Positions 25,093-34,591 of a DNA stretch of 64,000 nucleotides are shown here, in pieces. A program made the translations under genes and the position numbers. This DNA comes from Holophagales bacterium (lineage in GTDB: Bacteria > Acidobacteriota > Thermoanaerobaculia > Multivoradales > Multivoraceae), in NCBI GenBank assembly GCA_009836625.1, contig VXVC01000004.1, positions 829,037 through 893,036 of the forward strand, written 5' to 3'. Each line of letters begins with the position of its first letter. Positions within the stretch are counted from its first letter, which is position 1. The notes under the pieces were generated by a model. It worked only from the letters and a program-made list of their open reading frames with translations. It ran no database searches and was not told the DNA's origin.

Positions 25093-27360
25093 CTAGATAC
25101 GTCCCTCCGCCCCGGAAGTTACAGCCCGCCTGAGCAGGAGCCCGTGCGCCTCGTCGACCCGCAGCTTCCAGCCCGGCTCCACGACCGTGATGCTGTGCCG
25201 CTCCTGGACCAGGCAGGGGCCGGAGCGTTCGAAACCCGGAGCGAGATCTTCGCGGCGCAGGAGCGCGGCGGTCCGCCAGCCGTCGAACCAGGCCCGGTAC
25301 TCACGGACTCCGGCTCCGTGGCCCGCGGCCGTCCCGGCACGATCGAGCCGCGCGGCAGCGGGAGCGGTCGAAGCCAGGACGCGGACCGACTCGACTTCGA
25401 TCGGGTGCTCCGGGGGCGGATAGCCGTAGACCGCCCGGTAGCGGTCGGCGAAGAGGGCCGCGATGACGTCGGTCGAGGCGGCCTCCGCGGAGGAAGCGGG
25501 TTCCACTTCCAGGGCCGTTTCCTGACCGAGCAACCGGAGCCGGACGATTCGACGCCGGATCGCTGCGCCTTCCAGGTTCGCGCCACGTTCTTCCAGCAGC
25601 CGGCCCAGCGCCTCGCGTTCCAGGCGCTCGACCACGGAGCCGACCCCGCCGTCGAGCGGCTCGAGGACCTGCCGGTGAGCGAAGCGCTCCAGCACGGCGT
25701 GGCCGAGGCCGACGGCGCTGAGCAGCGACGTATCGACGGGCACCAGGACGGTCTCCATGCCCAGCTCCGAGGCGATCGCACAGGCGTGCTGCCCGCCGGC
25801 GCCGCCGAAGCTGACCAGGGCGTAGTCCGTCGGGTCGTAGCCGCGCGAGATGGAGATACGGCGAATCGCGTCGGCCATCCGTTCGTTGGCGATCGCGAGG
25901 AACCCGCCGAGGAGGTTCTCGTTGACACCGCCGAGCCCGGCCAGCGCCTCCGCGGCACGCTCTTCGGCGGCGGCGACGTCGATGGGCAGACCGAAGGCCT
26001 TCGGATCGATCCGCCCAAGCAACAGGTTCACATCGGTGATTGTGAGCGGTCCGCCGGCTCCGTAGCAGGCGGGTCCGGGACGCGCCCCGGCGCTTTCCGG
26101 CCCCACTTTGAGTTGACCGTGATCCACCCTGCAGATCGAGCCGCCGCCGGAGGCCACGGTCTCGATCGCCAGCGCCGGCGCGACGACGACCGCGTCGCCG
26201 ACGCGGAACTCGAAGTTGTACTCGAAGTCGCCGTCGTAGCGCGAGACATCCGTGCTGGTGCCTCCCATGTCGAACCCGATCACCCGTTCGTGGCCACTCG
26301 CCCGCCCCGCCGCGGCCGCGCCCACGACGCCCCCGGCAGGGCCCGACAGGAGGCTGTCCTTGGGGCGGTAGCTCGAGAAGCCCGCAAGTCCGCCGGCGCT
26401 GGTCATCACCCGGGGCGCCACACCGCCGCTCTCACGTGCTTCCGACCCGCGACCTCCCGAGAGGGCGGCGCCCGTGGTCTCCAGGTAGCCACCGACCGCC
26501 CGCCCCAGATAGGCGTCGACCACGGCCGTGTGCGCGCGCGGCACGATCTTGATCAGCGGCGCCAGCTCCGCCGAGCAGGACACCGTGCGGAAGCCGGCGG
26601 AGCGAAGGATGCGCTCGGCCCGCCGTTCGTGATCCGGGTTCCGGTAGCTGTGCATCAAGGCGACGGCCGCCGCACGGAAGCCCTCGTCGACGAGAGCGCG
26701 GGCGGCGGTTCCCAGTCCGTCTTCGTCGAGCGGTTGCAGCTCCCGGCCCTCGGCGTCGAGCCTTCCGCCGACCTCGACCGACCGCTCGTACAATGGCGCC
26801 GGGCGCTCGACCGCGAGCGCGAAGATGTCCGGTCGCGCCTGGTCGCCGATCAACAGCAGGTCGGCGAACCCCTCCGTGACGAAGAGCACCGTCCGTGATC
26901 CCGCCCGCTCGAGCAGGGCGTTCGTGCCGCGCGTCGTTGCGAGCCGGAGATCGCACGGCGGCAGCGGTTCGTGCAGCGCCCTTCCGGTAGCGATGCGCGC
27001 GGCGAGAATCGGCGCGTTCTCCGGCGACAGGAGTTCCAGCACCTGGCCGGGCTCAAGACCCGGAGTTGCGGTGCCGCTCTCCGCCGGCAGGAGCCGGCAG
27101 GTTCCATCGACCGACCACCGCTCCACCAAGGCCGGCGTGCCTTGGCCAAGCGGCACCGCCCGGTAGCCGTCGAAGAAGCCCTCGGGCAAGTCGAAGCGGG
27201 TCTCGAGCCGGGGCCCCTGCGCGCCATTCGAGACCACCGTGGCCCGGACCGCGCCCGAACTGAGAACCTTCACGCACCGGGATGAACCCTCCGGATCGAT
27301 CGCGACGCAGTCGGTGAACGTGCCTCCGGTATCGATCCAGAGCTGCCAGAGGGGCGGCAC
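25093..27360 (-). CDS. HyuA-like hydantoinase/5-oxoprolinase subunit
   Basis: 755-aa ATP-dependent amidohydrolase subunit of the hydantoinase/oxoprolinase family. The N-terminal WIDTGGTFTDCVA and central GFDMGGTSTDVSRYDG are the two actin-like ATP-binding motifs; TTRGTNALLER and SGPAGGVVGA are also typical. These enzymes open hydantoin or 5-oxoproline rings. The partner HyuB is not adjacent, so it is an orphan A subunit here. Starts at GTG. Lies 34 bp after the TPR lipoprotein gene on the same strand, so it may share its transcript. Confidence 0.9.
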   Translation of the reverse strand: MPPLWQLWIDTGGTFTDCVAIDPEGSSRCVKVLSSGAVRATVVSNGAQGPRLETRFDLPEGFFDGYRAVPLGQGTPALVERWSVDGTCRLLPAESGTATPGLEPGQVLELLSPENAPILAARIATGRALHEPLPPCDLRLATTRGTNALLERAGSRTVLFVTEGFADLLLIGDQARPDIFALAVERPAPLYERSVEVGGRLDAEGRELQPLDEDGLGTAARALVDEGFRAAAVALMHSYRNPDHERRAERILRSAGFRTVSCSAELAPLIKIVPRAHTAVVDAYLGRAVGGYLETTGAALSGGRGSEARESGGVAPRVMTSAGGLAGFSSYRPKDSLLSGPAGGVVGAAAAGRASGHERVIGFDMGGTSTDVSRYDGDFEYNFEFRVGDAVVVAPALAIETVASGGGSICRVDHGQLKVGPESAGARPGPACYGAGGPLTITDVNLLLGRIDPKAFGLPIDVAAAEERAAEALAGLGGVNENLLGGFLAIANERMADAIRRISISRGYDPTDYALVSFGGAGGQHACAIASELGMETVLVPVDTSLLSAVGLGHAVLERFAHRQVLEPLDGGVGSVVERLEREALGRLLEERGANLEGAAIRRRIVRLRLLGQETALEVEPASSAEAASTDVIAALFADRYRAVYGYPPPEHPIEVESVRVLASTAPAAARLDRAGTAAGHGAGVREYRAWFDGWRTAALLRREDLAPGFERSGPCLVQERHSITVVEPGWKLRVDEAHGLLLRRAVTSGAEGRI

Positions 27361-27394
27361 GGCAGAAACCCGGTCGCGCGGCCGCCAGGCGGAC

Positions 27395-28600
27395 CTAGGA
27401 GGCCGCCAGCAGACGGACCAGGCGATCGATCCGCCGATCGCCGTCGGGCTCCAGCCGCTGCGCGCGGCGAAGCAGTTTCTCGGCGGCCTTCCGCTCGCCC
27501 CGGCGCAGCAGCACCTCGCCCAACGCCGCCGCCGGCGCCGCCTCGTCGGGTCCGAGCCGCCGGGCCCTGCTGTAGAAGCGTTCCGCCTCGTCCAGGCGCC
27601 CGTAACGCAGGCTCAGGTCGCCGAGGGCGATGTACGTGAAGGGGTTGCGGTTGCGCTTGGCGTCCGCCATCAACAGCAGGTCGTGCGCCTCCTCCGTTCG
27701 GCCGTCCAGCCGCAGTAGTACAGCCAGGTTGACCAGGGCTGAACTGAGCCCCGGATCGACGACCAGGGCCTGCCGGTAGCTCCGCTCCGCCTGGACGGTC
27801 CTGCCGCTCCGGCGCTGGGCCACTCCCAGGTTGGCCCAGGCGGACGCCAGTTCCGGGTCGATTCTGACGGCGTCCTCGAGCCAGGCGACGGCTTCGTCGA
27901 GGCGCTCGGCCCGCAGCGCCTCGGCGCCCCGGTTCGAGTAGTAGAGGGCGGTCGCCGTGAGATCGCTGATCGGCGTGACCCTGAAGCCCCGCTCGTCCTC
28001 ACGCAGGCCGAAGTCGATGAGCCGCATCGCGTGCCTGGGTCCGAACCCCACGGCAACGTGGTCGGAGATGACGATCAGGTCGCCCTCGCGCTCGAAGTTC
28101 TCGATGTTCGACACCTCGACGAAGTAGGCGGCGAGATCGAGCTCCCTGGCCATACCGACGAACATCTGGGTAAAGGCCAGGCAGTTCGCGGTCCGGGTCT
28201 CGAACACCTCCACCGCGGATCCGGTACGCCCGGCCTTGTACTCCACGCCGAGCATGGACGTCTCGGTCACCGCCTCGATCAGGCGATCGAGACGCCTGTC
28301 CCTGTCGGTCGCGCCGGCCGCCTCGTGAACCCAGGCGGCCATTTCGTCGTTCAGCGCGAACGGCACCAGGGCATGGCTGACTTCGCGGCGCTCGAGTTCA
28401 CGCAGTAGCGCGTTCTCGCCCGTTTCGCGCACGCCGGTCGAGGCACACGCCAGAGCCAACGCAGCCAGAAGCGCCGCCACAGCCGGCCGGCTCAGCCAGC
28501 GGCGCCCGACTCGCGGTTCGATATCGCCCGAAGTCACAGCGGTTACACCCTCCATCGGCGCCTGGACCATCTTAGCGCCAGTTGATTCCTCAACCCGCAC
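27395..28600 (-). CDS. transglutaminase-like / TPR lipoprotein
   Basis: 401 aa. A long N-terminal stretch precedes a hydrophobic segment ending in ALALAC (Cys52), a lipobox. Next comes a transglutaminase-like papain fold with a complete apparent triad: Cys140 (TANCLAFT), His181 (ISDHVAVGF) and Asp196 (RLIDF). About four to five tetratricopeptide repeats follow (210-395). It may be a cell-envelope protease or peptidoglycan-linked scaffold; function is not known. The GTG at 28600 has TGAGG upstream; ATG codons at 28570 and 28555 are alternatives that bring the start closer to the lipobox. Confidence 0.78.
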   Translation of the reverse strand: MRVEESTGAKMVQAPMEGVTAVTSGDIEPRVGRRWLSRPAVAALLAALALACASTGVRETGENALLRELERREVSHALVPFALNDEMAAWVHEAAGATDRDRRLDRLIEAVTETSMLGVEYKAGRTGSAVEVFETRTANCLAFTQMFVGMARELDLAAYFVEVSNIENFEREGDLIVISDHVAVGFGPRHAMRLIDFGLREDERGFRVTPISDLTATALYYSNRGAEALRAERLDEAVAWLEDAVRIDPELASAWANLGVAQRRSGRTVQAERSYRQALVVDPGLSSALVNLAVLLRLDGRTEEAHDLLLMADAKRNRNPFTYIALGDLSLRYGRLDEAERFYSRARRLGPDEAAPAAALGEVLLRRGERKAAEKLLRRAQRLEPDGDRRIDRLVRLLAAS

Positions 28601-28648
28601 GGATGCCTCAGGATTCCCACGGCGCGGCCACGGGGAAAGCGATGGACG

Positions 28649-29224
28649 TCAGGACTCGGCGCGCCGCGCCTTGAGCACCCGCCGCCGCAGGAGTCGAACA
28701 CTGACCACCGCGACCAGGAGCGCCACCGCGGCCAGGGCGAGCACGGGCATCGTGATCGCCAGGAGCGACAAGCCGGCCGCCGACCCGGCCTCGCCGGTCG
28801 ATACCACGGGATTGCCGATCCCGGCCGTCGCCATCGTGGAGGCTCCCCTCAGAAGCGTCGTCCCGGTCTGGACCACTGCCGCCGCCGTCCCGCCGGCCAC
28901 CGCCGCGAGAGCCCAACCAACGAGTGGCGTCGCGGTCTCGATGTTCGCCGCGGCCACGACGACGCCGGCGGTCACGGCAGCCGGCATCGCCGCCACGTCC
29001 AGGATGTTGTCGAGCCAGGGGATGTAGTAGGCGCCCACCTCGCAGATCGCGGCGACGCCCAGAGCAAGCAGGGCCGGGGTCCCCGCCATCCACTCGAAGC
29101 CCTCAGCCAGGTCGAGTGCGCCAGCTCTGGCCGCGACGCCCATGACCAGGACGGGCAGAAAGACCCGGAAGCCGCAGGCCGCGGCCAGCCCGATGCCAAG
29201 ACCGACGCTGAGCAGAATCTCCAT
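28649..29224 (-). CDS. DUF4126 membrane protein
   Basis: 191 aa, about five hydrophobic helices. GLGIGLAAACGFRVFLPVLVMG at the N-terminus and YYIPWLDNILDVAAMPAAV in the middle are the DUF4126 signature. Inner-membrane; function unknown. AGAGGAG about 9 nt before the ATG. It lies 26 bp downstream of murJ, in the same operon by spacing. Confidence 0.85.
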   Translation of the reverse strand: MEILLSVGLGIGLAAACGFRVFLPVLVMGVAARAGALDLAEGFEWMAGTPALLALGVAAICEVGAYYIPWLDNILDVAAMPAAVTAGVVVAAANIETATPLVGWALAAVAGGTAAAVVQTGTTLLRGASTMATAGIGNPVVSTGEAGSAAGLSLLAITMPVLALAAVALLVAVVSVRLLRRRVLKARRAES

Positions 29225-29250
29225 CTCGCCACTCCTCTTCCTGATCCTGA

Positions 29251-30960
29251 CTACGTCGAGGGCCGGCGCCGGGTTTCGAGCAGCCAGCGCCGGAGGGCCC
29301 GCGCTTCAGGCACCTTGAGTGCGTTCGCGGCGACCAGATAGGTGAGGGCGAAGCCCGCGACCGGGAGAACGCCGGCTATCCAGGGCGGACCCGGCATGAG
29401 GGTCTGCGTCGCCGCCCAGGGAGCAAGGCAGAGCATTGCGAGGGGCAGATGCCGCCCCCATGCCCGCCACGGCCTCACCGGAGCACTCCGGCGACGCAAG
29501 CCGCGAAGCAGCAGAGCCAGCTCGAGCCAGCTGCCGACCGCGGAGCCAAGAGCCAGCCCAACGGCGCCCAGACGCAGGCCATCCGGCGCCTCCGCGACCG
29601 CGGGCCCCAGCCAGCCGGGCAACCGCAGGTCCGCCACGGCGACGCGATCGAAGATCGTCATCAGCCCCGCGCCGAGTCCGGCCGCAATCACAAGGCGCAC
29701 CAGGACGATCCGGGCAGGACTCCTGGTATCGCCGAACGAGAAGAACACGCTCTGAAGCAACCGTGAGGTACTCGACGCCAGCAGGCCCAACGAGTACGCG
29801 GCCAGCACCAGGAACACGAGCCAGTTGTCCTCCAGATCGAAGGAACCGCGTCGATACACGGCGCCGACGATTCCCAAGCCCAACGCCAGGTACCCAACCA
29901 GCGTCGGCGAGACGAGGAAGGACATCGCCGCCACGGCCCTTTCAGCACGGTTTGCCGCCGCTTTCGACCGCTCCTGCTCGTCCCCGTCGAGCCGCGCCAA
30001 CTCCGGCAGTTCCGCCGCCGCCATCGAAACGCCGAACAGCGAGATGGGCAGCAGGTACAGCCGCTGGCCCCAGCCCAGAACGGCAACCGCCCCCTCGGCC
30101 AGGAGAGAGGCCAGAAGACCATCGACATAGGCCCCGAGCTGACCGGCGCCCCGGCCGGCGATCGCCGGCCAGAGCCGGCTCAGCGTCCTCCGCAGGCCTG
30201 GCGCCCGCAGGTTGAACGATGGGCGCAGCCCGTCGGTCGCGCGCAGGACCGACGGCAACTGCACGGCGAACTGCAGCAGGCCGCCGAGCAACCCGCCCCA
30301 ACAGGCGGCCAGCGCCAGCTCCGTCACACGGTCCGCTTCACCGCCGGTCACCCGTGCGGCGACGAACAACACCACGGCGATCACGCTGGCGTTCCAGAAG
30401 CAGGGCGCGATGTAGGGGAGCAGAAAACGCCGGTGGCTGTTGAGGATGCCGAGACACCACGCGGAGAGCGTGATCGCGGCCACCATCGGGAAGCTGATTC
30501 GAACCGCGCGCGTGGTCAAAGCCAGACGGTCGACGACCGCTTCACCGGCCGCAATCGCCTCGGCATCACCAGCGAAGCCGGCGAAGAACAGTCTGACCAG
30601 CCACGGGGCCAGGAGGACGCCGAGAAGGCTGAGGGCCGCCATGACGGCAAACAGCAGTCCGAAGACGGCGCCCGCCAGTGCGCCGGCGTCACGCCGCCGG
30701 CCCTCAGCCACCAACCGGCTATACACCGGAATGAAGGACGCCGAGAGCGCCTGGTCCCCGAGCAGGTTCTGGAGCGCGTTGGGCGCGCGGAACGCAGCGG
30801 AGACGACGTCCGCCAGAGCGCTGGCTCCGGCGAGACTCGCGATCACGGCCTCCCGGACCAGGCCAAGCACGCGGCTGGCCAACATGCCGATCCCGACACG
30901 CGCCGCACCGCCCGACGCGCGCGGCGTCGCTGCCCTTTCGGCGGATTCCGCCAGGGTCAA
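29251..30960 (-). CDS. murJ: MurJ/MviN lipid II flippase
   Basis: 569 aa, about 14 transmembrane helices. It flips the peptidoglycan precursor lipid II across the inner membrane. Family features: VFSFGDTRSPARI-type motif, FRAPNALQNLLGDQALSASFIPVYS near residue 55 and conserved helical arginines. The N-terminus carries about 20 extra polar residues. The ATG overlaps the stop of the PilZ-AMIN gene by 4 bp, so the two are translationally coupled. Confidence 0.93.
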   Translation of the reverse strand: MTLAESAERAATPRASGGAARVGIGMLASRVLGLVREAVIASLAGASALADVVSAAFRAPNALQNLLGDQALSASFIPVYSRLVAEGRRRDAGALAGAVFGLLFAVMAALSLLGVLLAPWLVRLFFAGFAGDAEAIAAGEAVVDRLALTTRAVRISFPMVAAITLSAWCLGILNSHRRFLLPYIAPCFWNASVIAVVLFVAARVTGGEADRVTELALAACWGGLLGGLLQFAVQLPSVLRATDGLRPSFNLRAPGLRRTLSRLWPAIAGRGAGQLGAYVDGLLASLLAEGAVAVLGWGQRLYLLPISLFGVSMAAAELPELARLDGDEQERSKAAANRAERAVAAMSFLVSPTLVGYLALGLGIVGAVYRRGSFDLEDNWLVFLVLAAYSLGLLASSTSRLLQSVFFSFGDTRSPARIVLVRLVIAAGLGAGLMTIFDRVAVADLRLPGWLGPAVAEAPDGLRLGAVGLALGSAVGSWLELALLLRGLRRRSAPVRPWRAWGRHLPLAMLCLAPWAATQTLMPGPPWIAGVLPVAGFALTYLVAANALKVPEARALRRWLLETRRRPST

Positions 30961-32372
30961 TCCGAAAGGTGGACGACGACCCGGTCGCCGCGCCGCTCGA
31001 CCGTCGCCACGATGTCGGGCGCCGCGAGATCGAGCACCACGTGCAGGTTCCGGGTCGCTCCCCTGCCATGAACGCCGGTGCGTACGCCACGCAGCCGGGG
31101 TGCGCTCACCGCGCTCGCGTCGTAGGCCCGCTGCACGCCGATCAGCCGCACCAGCAGCCGCGGCGGCGCTTCAAGCAGCATCACATGGTGGCGCTCGAAC
31201 GGAGCGTTGCCCGTGATCTCGACCAGCGTCCGGTCATCCTGCACTGAAGCGCTGATGGCGCGAAGCGCGGTCGCGTTGACGGGCGGCGCGCTCGGCGCCG
31301 GACTCGACTGTGCAGGCGCCGGAGGGCGCGGCCGGGCAGCCGGCTCGGGAGGCGGGGCAGGCGGATCGGGAGACGAGGCGGCCGGCTCGGGAGAAGGGGC
31401 CGGCCCGGAAACCGGGGCCGGCGCCGCCGGTTCGGGAACTTCGGCGGCCACCGGAGCGGGCGCGGGCTCGGTCGCAGGCAGGGCGGCCGCGGGCGGATCC
31501 ACGGGCCGGGCCGCTTCCTCGACCGGCGCCGCCACCTCGAAGCTCTGCGCCATGGGTGCCTGCTGCTCTTCGCCGCCGTTCCCGCCGATGCCGACGAGCC
31601 GCATCAGCGGCCCACGCAGGAAGATCAGCAGGATGCCTACCAGGATGACACCCACAACCGTCGGCCAGACCCAGGAAGGCCTGTCGGACTCCCGGCTCAT
31701 CCAGTCGTCCTGGTCGCCCGCGAGGTCGCCGAACAAATCGGCGCGCGTATCGCCGACTTCGCCGTCCCCGGTCGCCGACTCTTCCGGGGATGCGGCCTCG
31801 TCCGAAGGAGGCTCGTCCGCGGCTTCCACGGAATCGACCGGCTCTGCCGGCTCGACATCCTCCTCGACCGCGGTCGCCTCCGGCTCTTCCATCTCTTCGC
31901 TGGCCTCGTCCGGTGTGTCATCCACCGTTTCGACCTCCTCTGTCTCGGTCTCCTCCGCTTCGGCAGCCGCAGGCGGAGGCGCTTCCGGGGCGGCGTCCGA
32001 ACCAGCGGCCTCGTCCGGCGGTTCGGAGAACAGCATCGCCAGCCGTTCCTCTCCCGGCGGCTCGACGCGCGTGAACTGCATGCCCATCCCCGCCGGCTGA
32101 TCGGCGCCGCCCGGCGCCTCGCGCACCCAGACCACCGCAGCTTCACCCTGGACCGTGTCGGGCGCGTCCGCCGATCCCAGTTCAAGAACGAACGCAGTGC
32201 CGGTACCCACGGGGCGAACGTCGGACGTGGCCACGAACATGCCGCCGATCGCGATGTCGCGGGTCCGGGCGACGAGTTCCCCGTCCTCGCCGGGCAGAGA
32301 CAGGCGCACCGGCACCTCCCGCAGCAGGCGGCGGGACTCGCGGAAGCGGAAACTCTGGCTAGCCGGGGACAT
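30957..32372 (-). CDS. PilZ - transmembrane - AMIN domain fusion protein
   Basis: 471 aa. PilZ-like domain (about 10-115): arginine cluster RESRR (11-15) and DIAIGGMFV (39-47), close to the D/NxSxxG motif that contacts c-di-GMP but with Ala for Ser. A very acidic linker (120-232) leads to one membrane helix (about 234-253), a Pro/Ala-rich spacer (275-365) and a C-terminal AMIN domain (about 370-471) of the kind that targets peptidoglycan or secretin complexes. The predicted topology is PilZ in the cytoplasm and AMIN in the periplasm, so it may carry a c-di-GMP or other internal signal to the wall. Coupled to murJ by a 4-bp overlap. Confidence 0.82.
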   Translation of the reverse strand: MSPASQSFRFRESRRLLREVPVRLSLPGEDGELVARTRDIAIGGMFVATSDVRPVGTGTAFVLELGSADAPDTVQGEAAVVWVREAPGGADQPAGMGMQFTRVEPPGEERLAMLFSEPPDEAAGSDAAPEAPPPAAAEAEETETEEVETVDDTPDEASEEMEEPEATAVEEDVEPAEPVDSVEAADEPPSDEAASPEESATGDGEVGDTRADLFGDLAGDQDDWMSRESDRPSWVWPTVVGVILVGILLIFLRGPLMRLVGIGGNGGEEQQAPMAQSFEVAAPVEEAARPVDPPAAALPATEPAPAPVAAEVPEPAAPAPVSGPAPSPEPAASSPDPPAPPPEPAARPRPPAPAQSSPAPSAPPVNATALRAISASVQDDRTLVEITGNAPFERHHVMLLEAPPRLLVRLIGVQRAYDASAVSAPRLRGVRTGVHGRGATRNLHVVLDLAAPDIVATVERRGDRVVVHLSD

Positions 32373-32433
32373 GGATGCAAGCGCTCATTCGCGAACGGCG
32401 CCGCAATAGTAACCCCTCAGGCCGCCGCAACCC

Positions 32434-33801
32434 TCAAGAAGTCTGGGCCCCCTTGCGCGCCACCAGCAAGGCCATCTCCAGAGCCTGCTCGTAGTTCAGC
32501 CGCGGATCGACCTGGGAGCGGTAGGCCCGGCGCAAGCCCCGCTCGTCGAGGCCGCGGGCGCCGCCGGTGCACTCGGTGACATCCTCGCCAGTGAGTTCGA
32601 AATGGACACCGCCCAGAATGGTGTCGTGGTCGGCGTGGAGGTCGAAAGCCTGCTCCAGCTCCGACAGGATGGCGTTGAAGTCCCTCGTCTTCATGCCGTC
32701 GGACGTGCTCTTCGTGTTCCCGTGCATCGGATCGCAGATCCAGAGCACCGGCTTGCCGGTGGCCGAGACCGCCTCGATGATCGGCGGCAGCTCCTGAGCC
32801 ACTTTCTCGGCGCCGCAGCGGTGAATCAGCGTGAGCCGACCCTGCTCGCCGTCGGGATTCAGCACCTCGACCAGGTTCGCAACGTCCGCGGGGTCCATGC
32901 CGGTCCCCACCTTGACACCCAGGGGGTTGCGAATGCCGCGCGCGTACTCGATGTGGGCCGAGCCTGCGAACGCCGTCCGCAGCCCGATCCACGGCAGGTG
33001 GGTCGACAGGTTGTACCAACCCTTCCGCCGGGGCACCGTTCGGGTCTGCGCCTGCTCGTAGACGAGATGCAGGGCTTCGTGGCTGGCGTAGAAGTCGACG
33101 CGGTCGATCTGGCCGACCTCGACCCCGGAGAGGGTCTCCATGAACTTCAGCGAATCGGCGATCGACTCGACCCGGCGCTGGTACTCGGCCGCGTTCTGCG
33201 AGTGGCCCACGAAGTCGAGGTTCCAGTACTCCGGGTGGTGCAGGTCGGCGAAACCGCCGTCGATCAAGCCCCGGATGAAGTTCAGGGTCAGCGCCGAGCG
33301 GTTGTAGCCGCGAAGGAGGTTGAGCGGGTCCGGCTCGCGCGCGGCGGCGTTGAAGTCGAGGGAGTTGACCAGGTCGCCCCGGTACGACGGCAGGGTCTCG
33401 CCGCTCCGGGTCTCCGTATCGGACGACCGCGGTTTGGCGTACTGGCCCGCGAAACGGCCGATGCGGATCACGCGCTTCTTCAGACTGTGGGTGAGGACCA
33501 GGCTCATCTGGAGCAGGATCTTGAGCTTCGCCGTGATCGAGTCGGAGGTGCATTCGGCGAAGCTCTCCGCGCAGTCCCCGCCCTGGAGAACGAAGCGCTC
33601 GCCCCGCGCCGCTGAGGCCAACTGCCGCTTGAGCGTCTCGACCTCCCAGGAGGTCACGAGCGGCGGCAGCGCGGCAAGCCTGACGGCCGTCGCCTGAAGG
33701 GCCTCCTGGTCGGCATAGGTCGGCTGCTGGCGCACGTCGGCGCTCCGCCAGGATGTCGGGTTCCAGTTGTCCGCTGAGTTGCTCATCGCTCCACCGCTCA
33801 C
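32434..33801 (-). CDS. class II 3-deoxy-7-phosphoheptulonate (DAHP) synthase
   Basis: 455 aa (plant-type, AroA-II). Condenses phosphoenolpyruvate and erythrose 4-phosphate, the first step of the shikimate pathway. Class II signatures include LQGGDCAESF, RIGRFAGQYAKPRSS, WICDPMHGNT and GGVHFELTGEDVTECTGG. GTG at 33801 or the ATG at 33786 (SNSADNWNP...) are both possible starts. Lies 16 bp after the YhhQ-like gene on the same strand. Confidence 0.95.
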   Translation of the reverse strand: MSGGAMSNSADNWNPTSWRSADVRQQPTYADQEALQATAVRLAALPPLVTSWEVETLKRQLASAARGERFVLQGGDCAESFAECTSDSITAKLKILLQMSLVLTHSLKKRVIRIGRFAGQYAKPRSSDTETRSGETLPSYRGDLVNSLDFNAAAREPDPLNLLRGYNRSALTLNFIRGLIDGGFADLHHPEYWNLDFVGHSQNAAEYQRRVESIADSLKFMETLSGVEVGQIDRVDFYASHEALHLVYEQAQTRTVPRRKGWYNLSTHLPWIGLRTAFAGSAHIEYARGIRNPLGVKVGTGMDPADVANLVEVLNPDGEQGRLTLIHRCGAEKVAQELPPIIEAVSATGKPVLWICDPMHGNTKSTSDGMKTRDFNAILSELEQAFDLHADHDTILGGVHFELTGEDVTECTGGARGLDERGLRRAYRSQVDPRLNYEQALEMALLVARKGAQTS

Positions 33802-33817
33802 AAGAGAGCGAGGAATC

Positions 33818-34591
33818 CTACTCTTCCTCTATCTGGAGATAGCGTCGCAACCAGCGCGTGCCCAGGTAGAAGGGCAGCGTATCGACCGCGGCCGCCGTGA
33901 ACTTGAACACGTAGGCGGTACCGATGAAGACCCACAGTTGCGGCCAGATCGGTTCTCCGCTCTCGATGGGAATCGCACCCGCGGCGAAGTGGGTGATCGT
34001 GATGACGGAGAACGAGTCGACGAACTGGCTGACCACCGTCGATCCGTTGTTGCGCAGCCACAGGTGCCGCCCCTTCGTCAGCCGCTTCCAGAAGTGGAAG
34101 ACCCAGACATCGCAGAGTTGCGCGCTCAGGTAGGCGATCATCGACGCCGCGATCACGCCCAGCGTCATCGTCCGGATCTCGAAGAAGATCGGCAACCGGC
34201 CATCCGGACCGGGCACCGGCGCGTCGAACCCCGGCAGCGCGCCACCCAGCCAAAGGATGACCGCGAGCCAGATGTTGACGAGGAAGCCGACCCAGACCAG
34301 GAAGTTCGCCCGCTTGCGACCGTAGATCTCGGAGATGAAGTCCGTGCACAGGAAGGTCAGCGGATAGGGCAGCACGCCGATCGCCAGCGGCATCGGCACC
34401 CGCAGCCCGAAGATGGTGAAGCTCAGGTCCAGGAACCGCGTCACGCCCAGGATGTTCAGCATCGTCATCGAGCCCAGGAACAAACCCGCCAGGATAAGGA
34501 AGACCCGTTCGCGGCGCGCGTGCAGCGCGCTCGCCTCGATCGGATGCAGGTCGGACGGGTGCGCTTCCACCGGAGTCGCTGCCGTCGTCAC
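33818..34591 (-). CDS. yhhQ: queuosine-precursor transporter (YhhQ/VUT family)
   Basis: 257 aa, about six helices. YPLTFLCTDFISEIYGRKRA is the VUT family signature and VSQFVDSFSVITITH fits too. Family members import queuosine precursors such as preQ0/preQ1. The GTG at 34591 overlaps the preceding TerB-like stop by 4 bp and lies behind GAGGG. No queuosine synthesis gene lies nearby, which fits a salvage role. Confidence 0.85.
   Translation of the reverse strand: MTTAATPVEAHPSDLHPIEASALHARRERVFLILAGLFLGSMTMLNILGVTRFLDLSFTIFGLRVPMPLAIGVLPYPLTFLCTDFISEIYGRKRANFLVWVGFLVNIWLAVILWLGGALPGFDAPVPGPDGRLPIFFEIRTMTLGVIAASMIAYLSAQLCDVWVFHFWKRLTKGRHLWLRNNGSTVVSQFVDSFSVITITHFAAGAIPIESGEPIWPQLWVFIGTAYVFKFTAAAVDTLPFYLGTRWLRRYLQIEEE

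Noticed and set aside
23161..26898. 1245-codon plus-strand open frame across the efflux channel and HyuA genes
   Set aside because: Shadow of well-recognised minus-strand genes; repetitive Arg/Gln/Gly composition.
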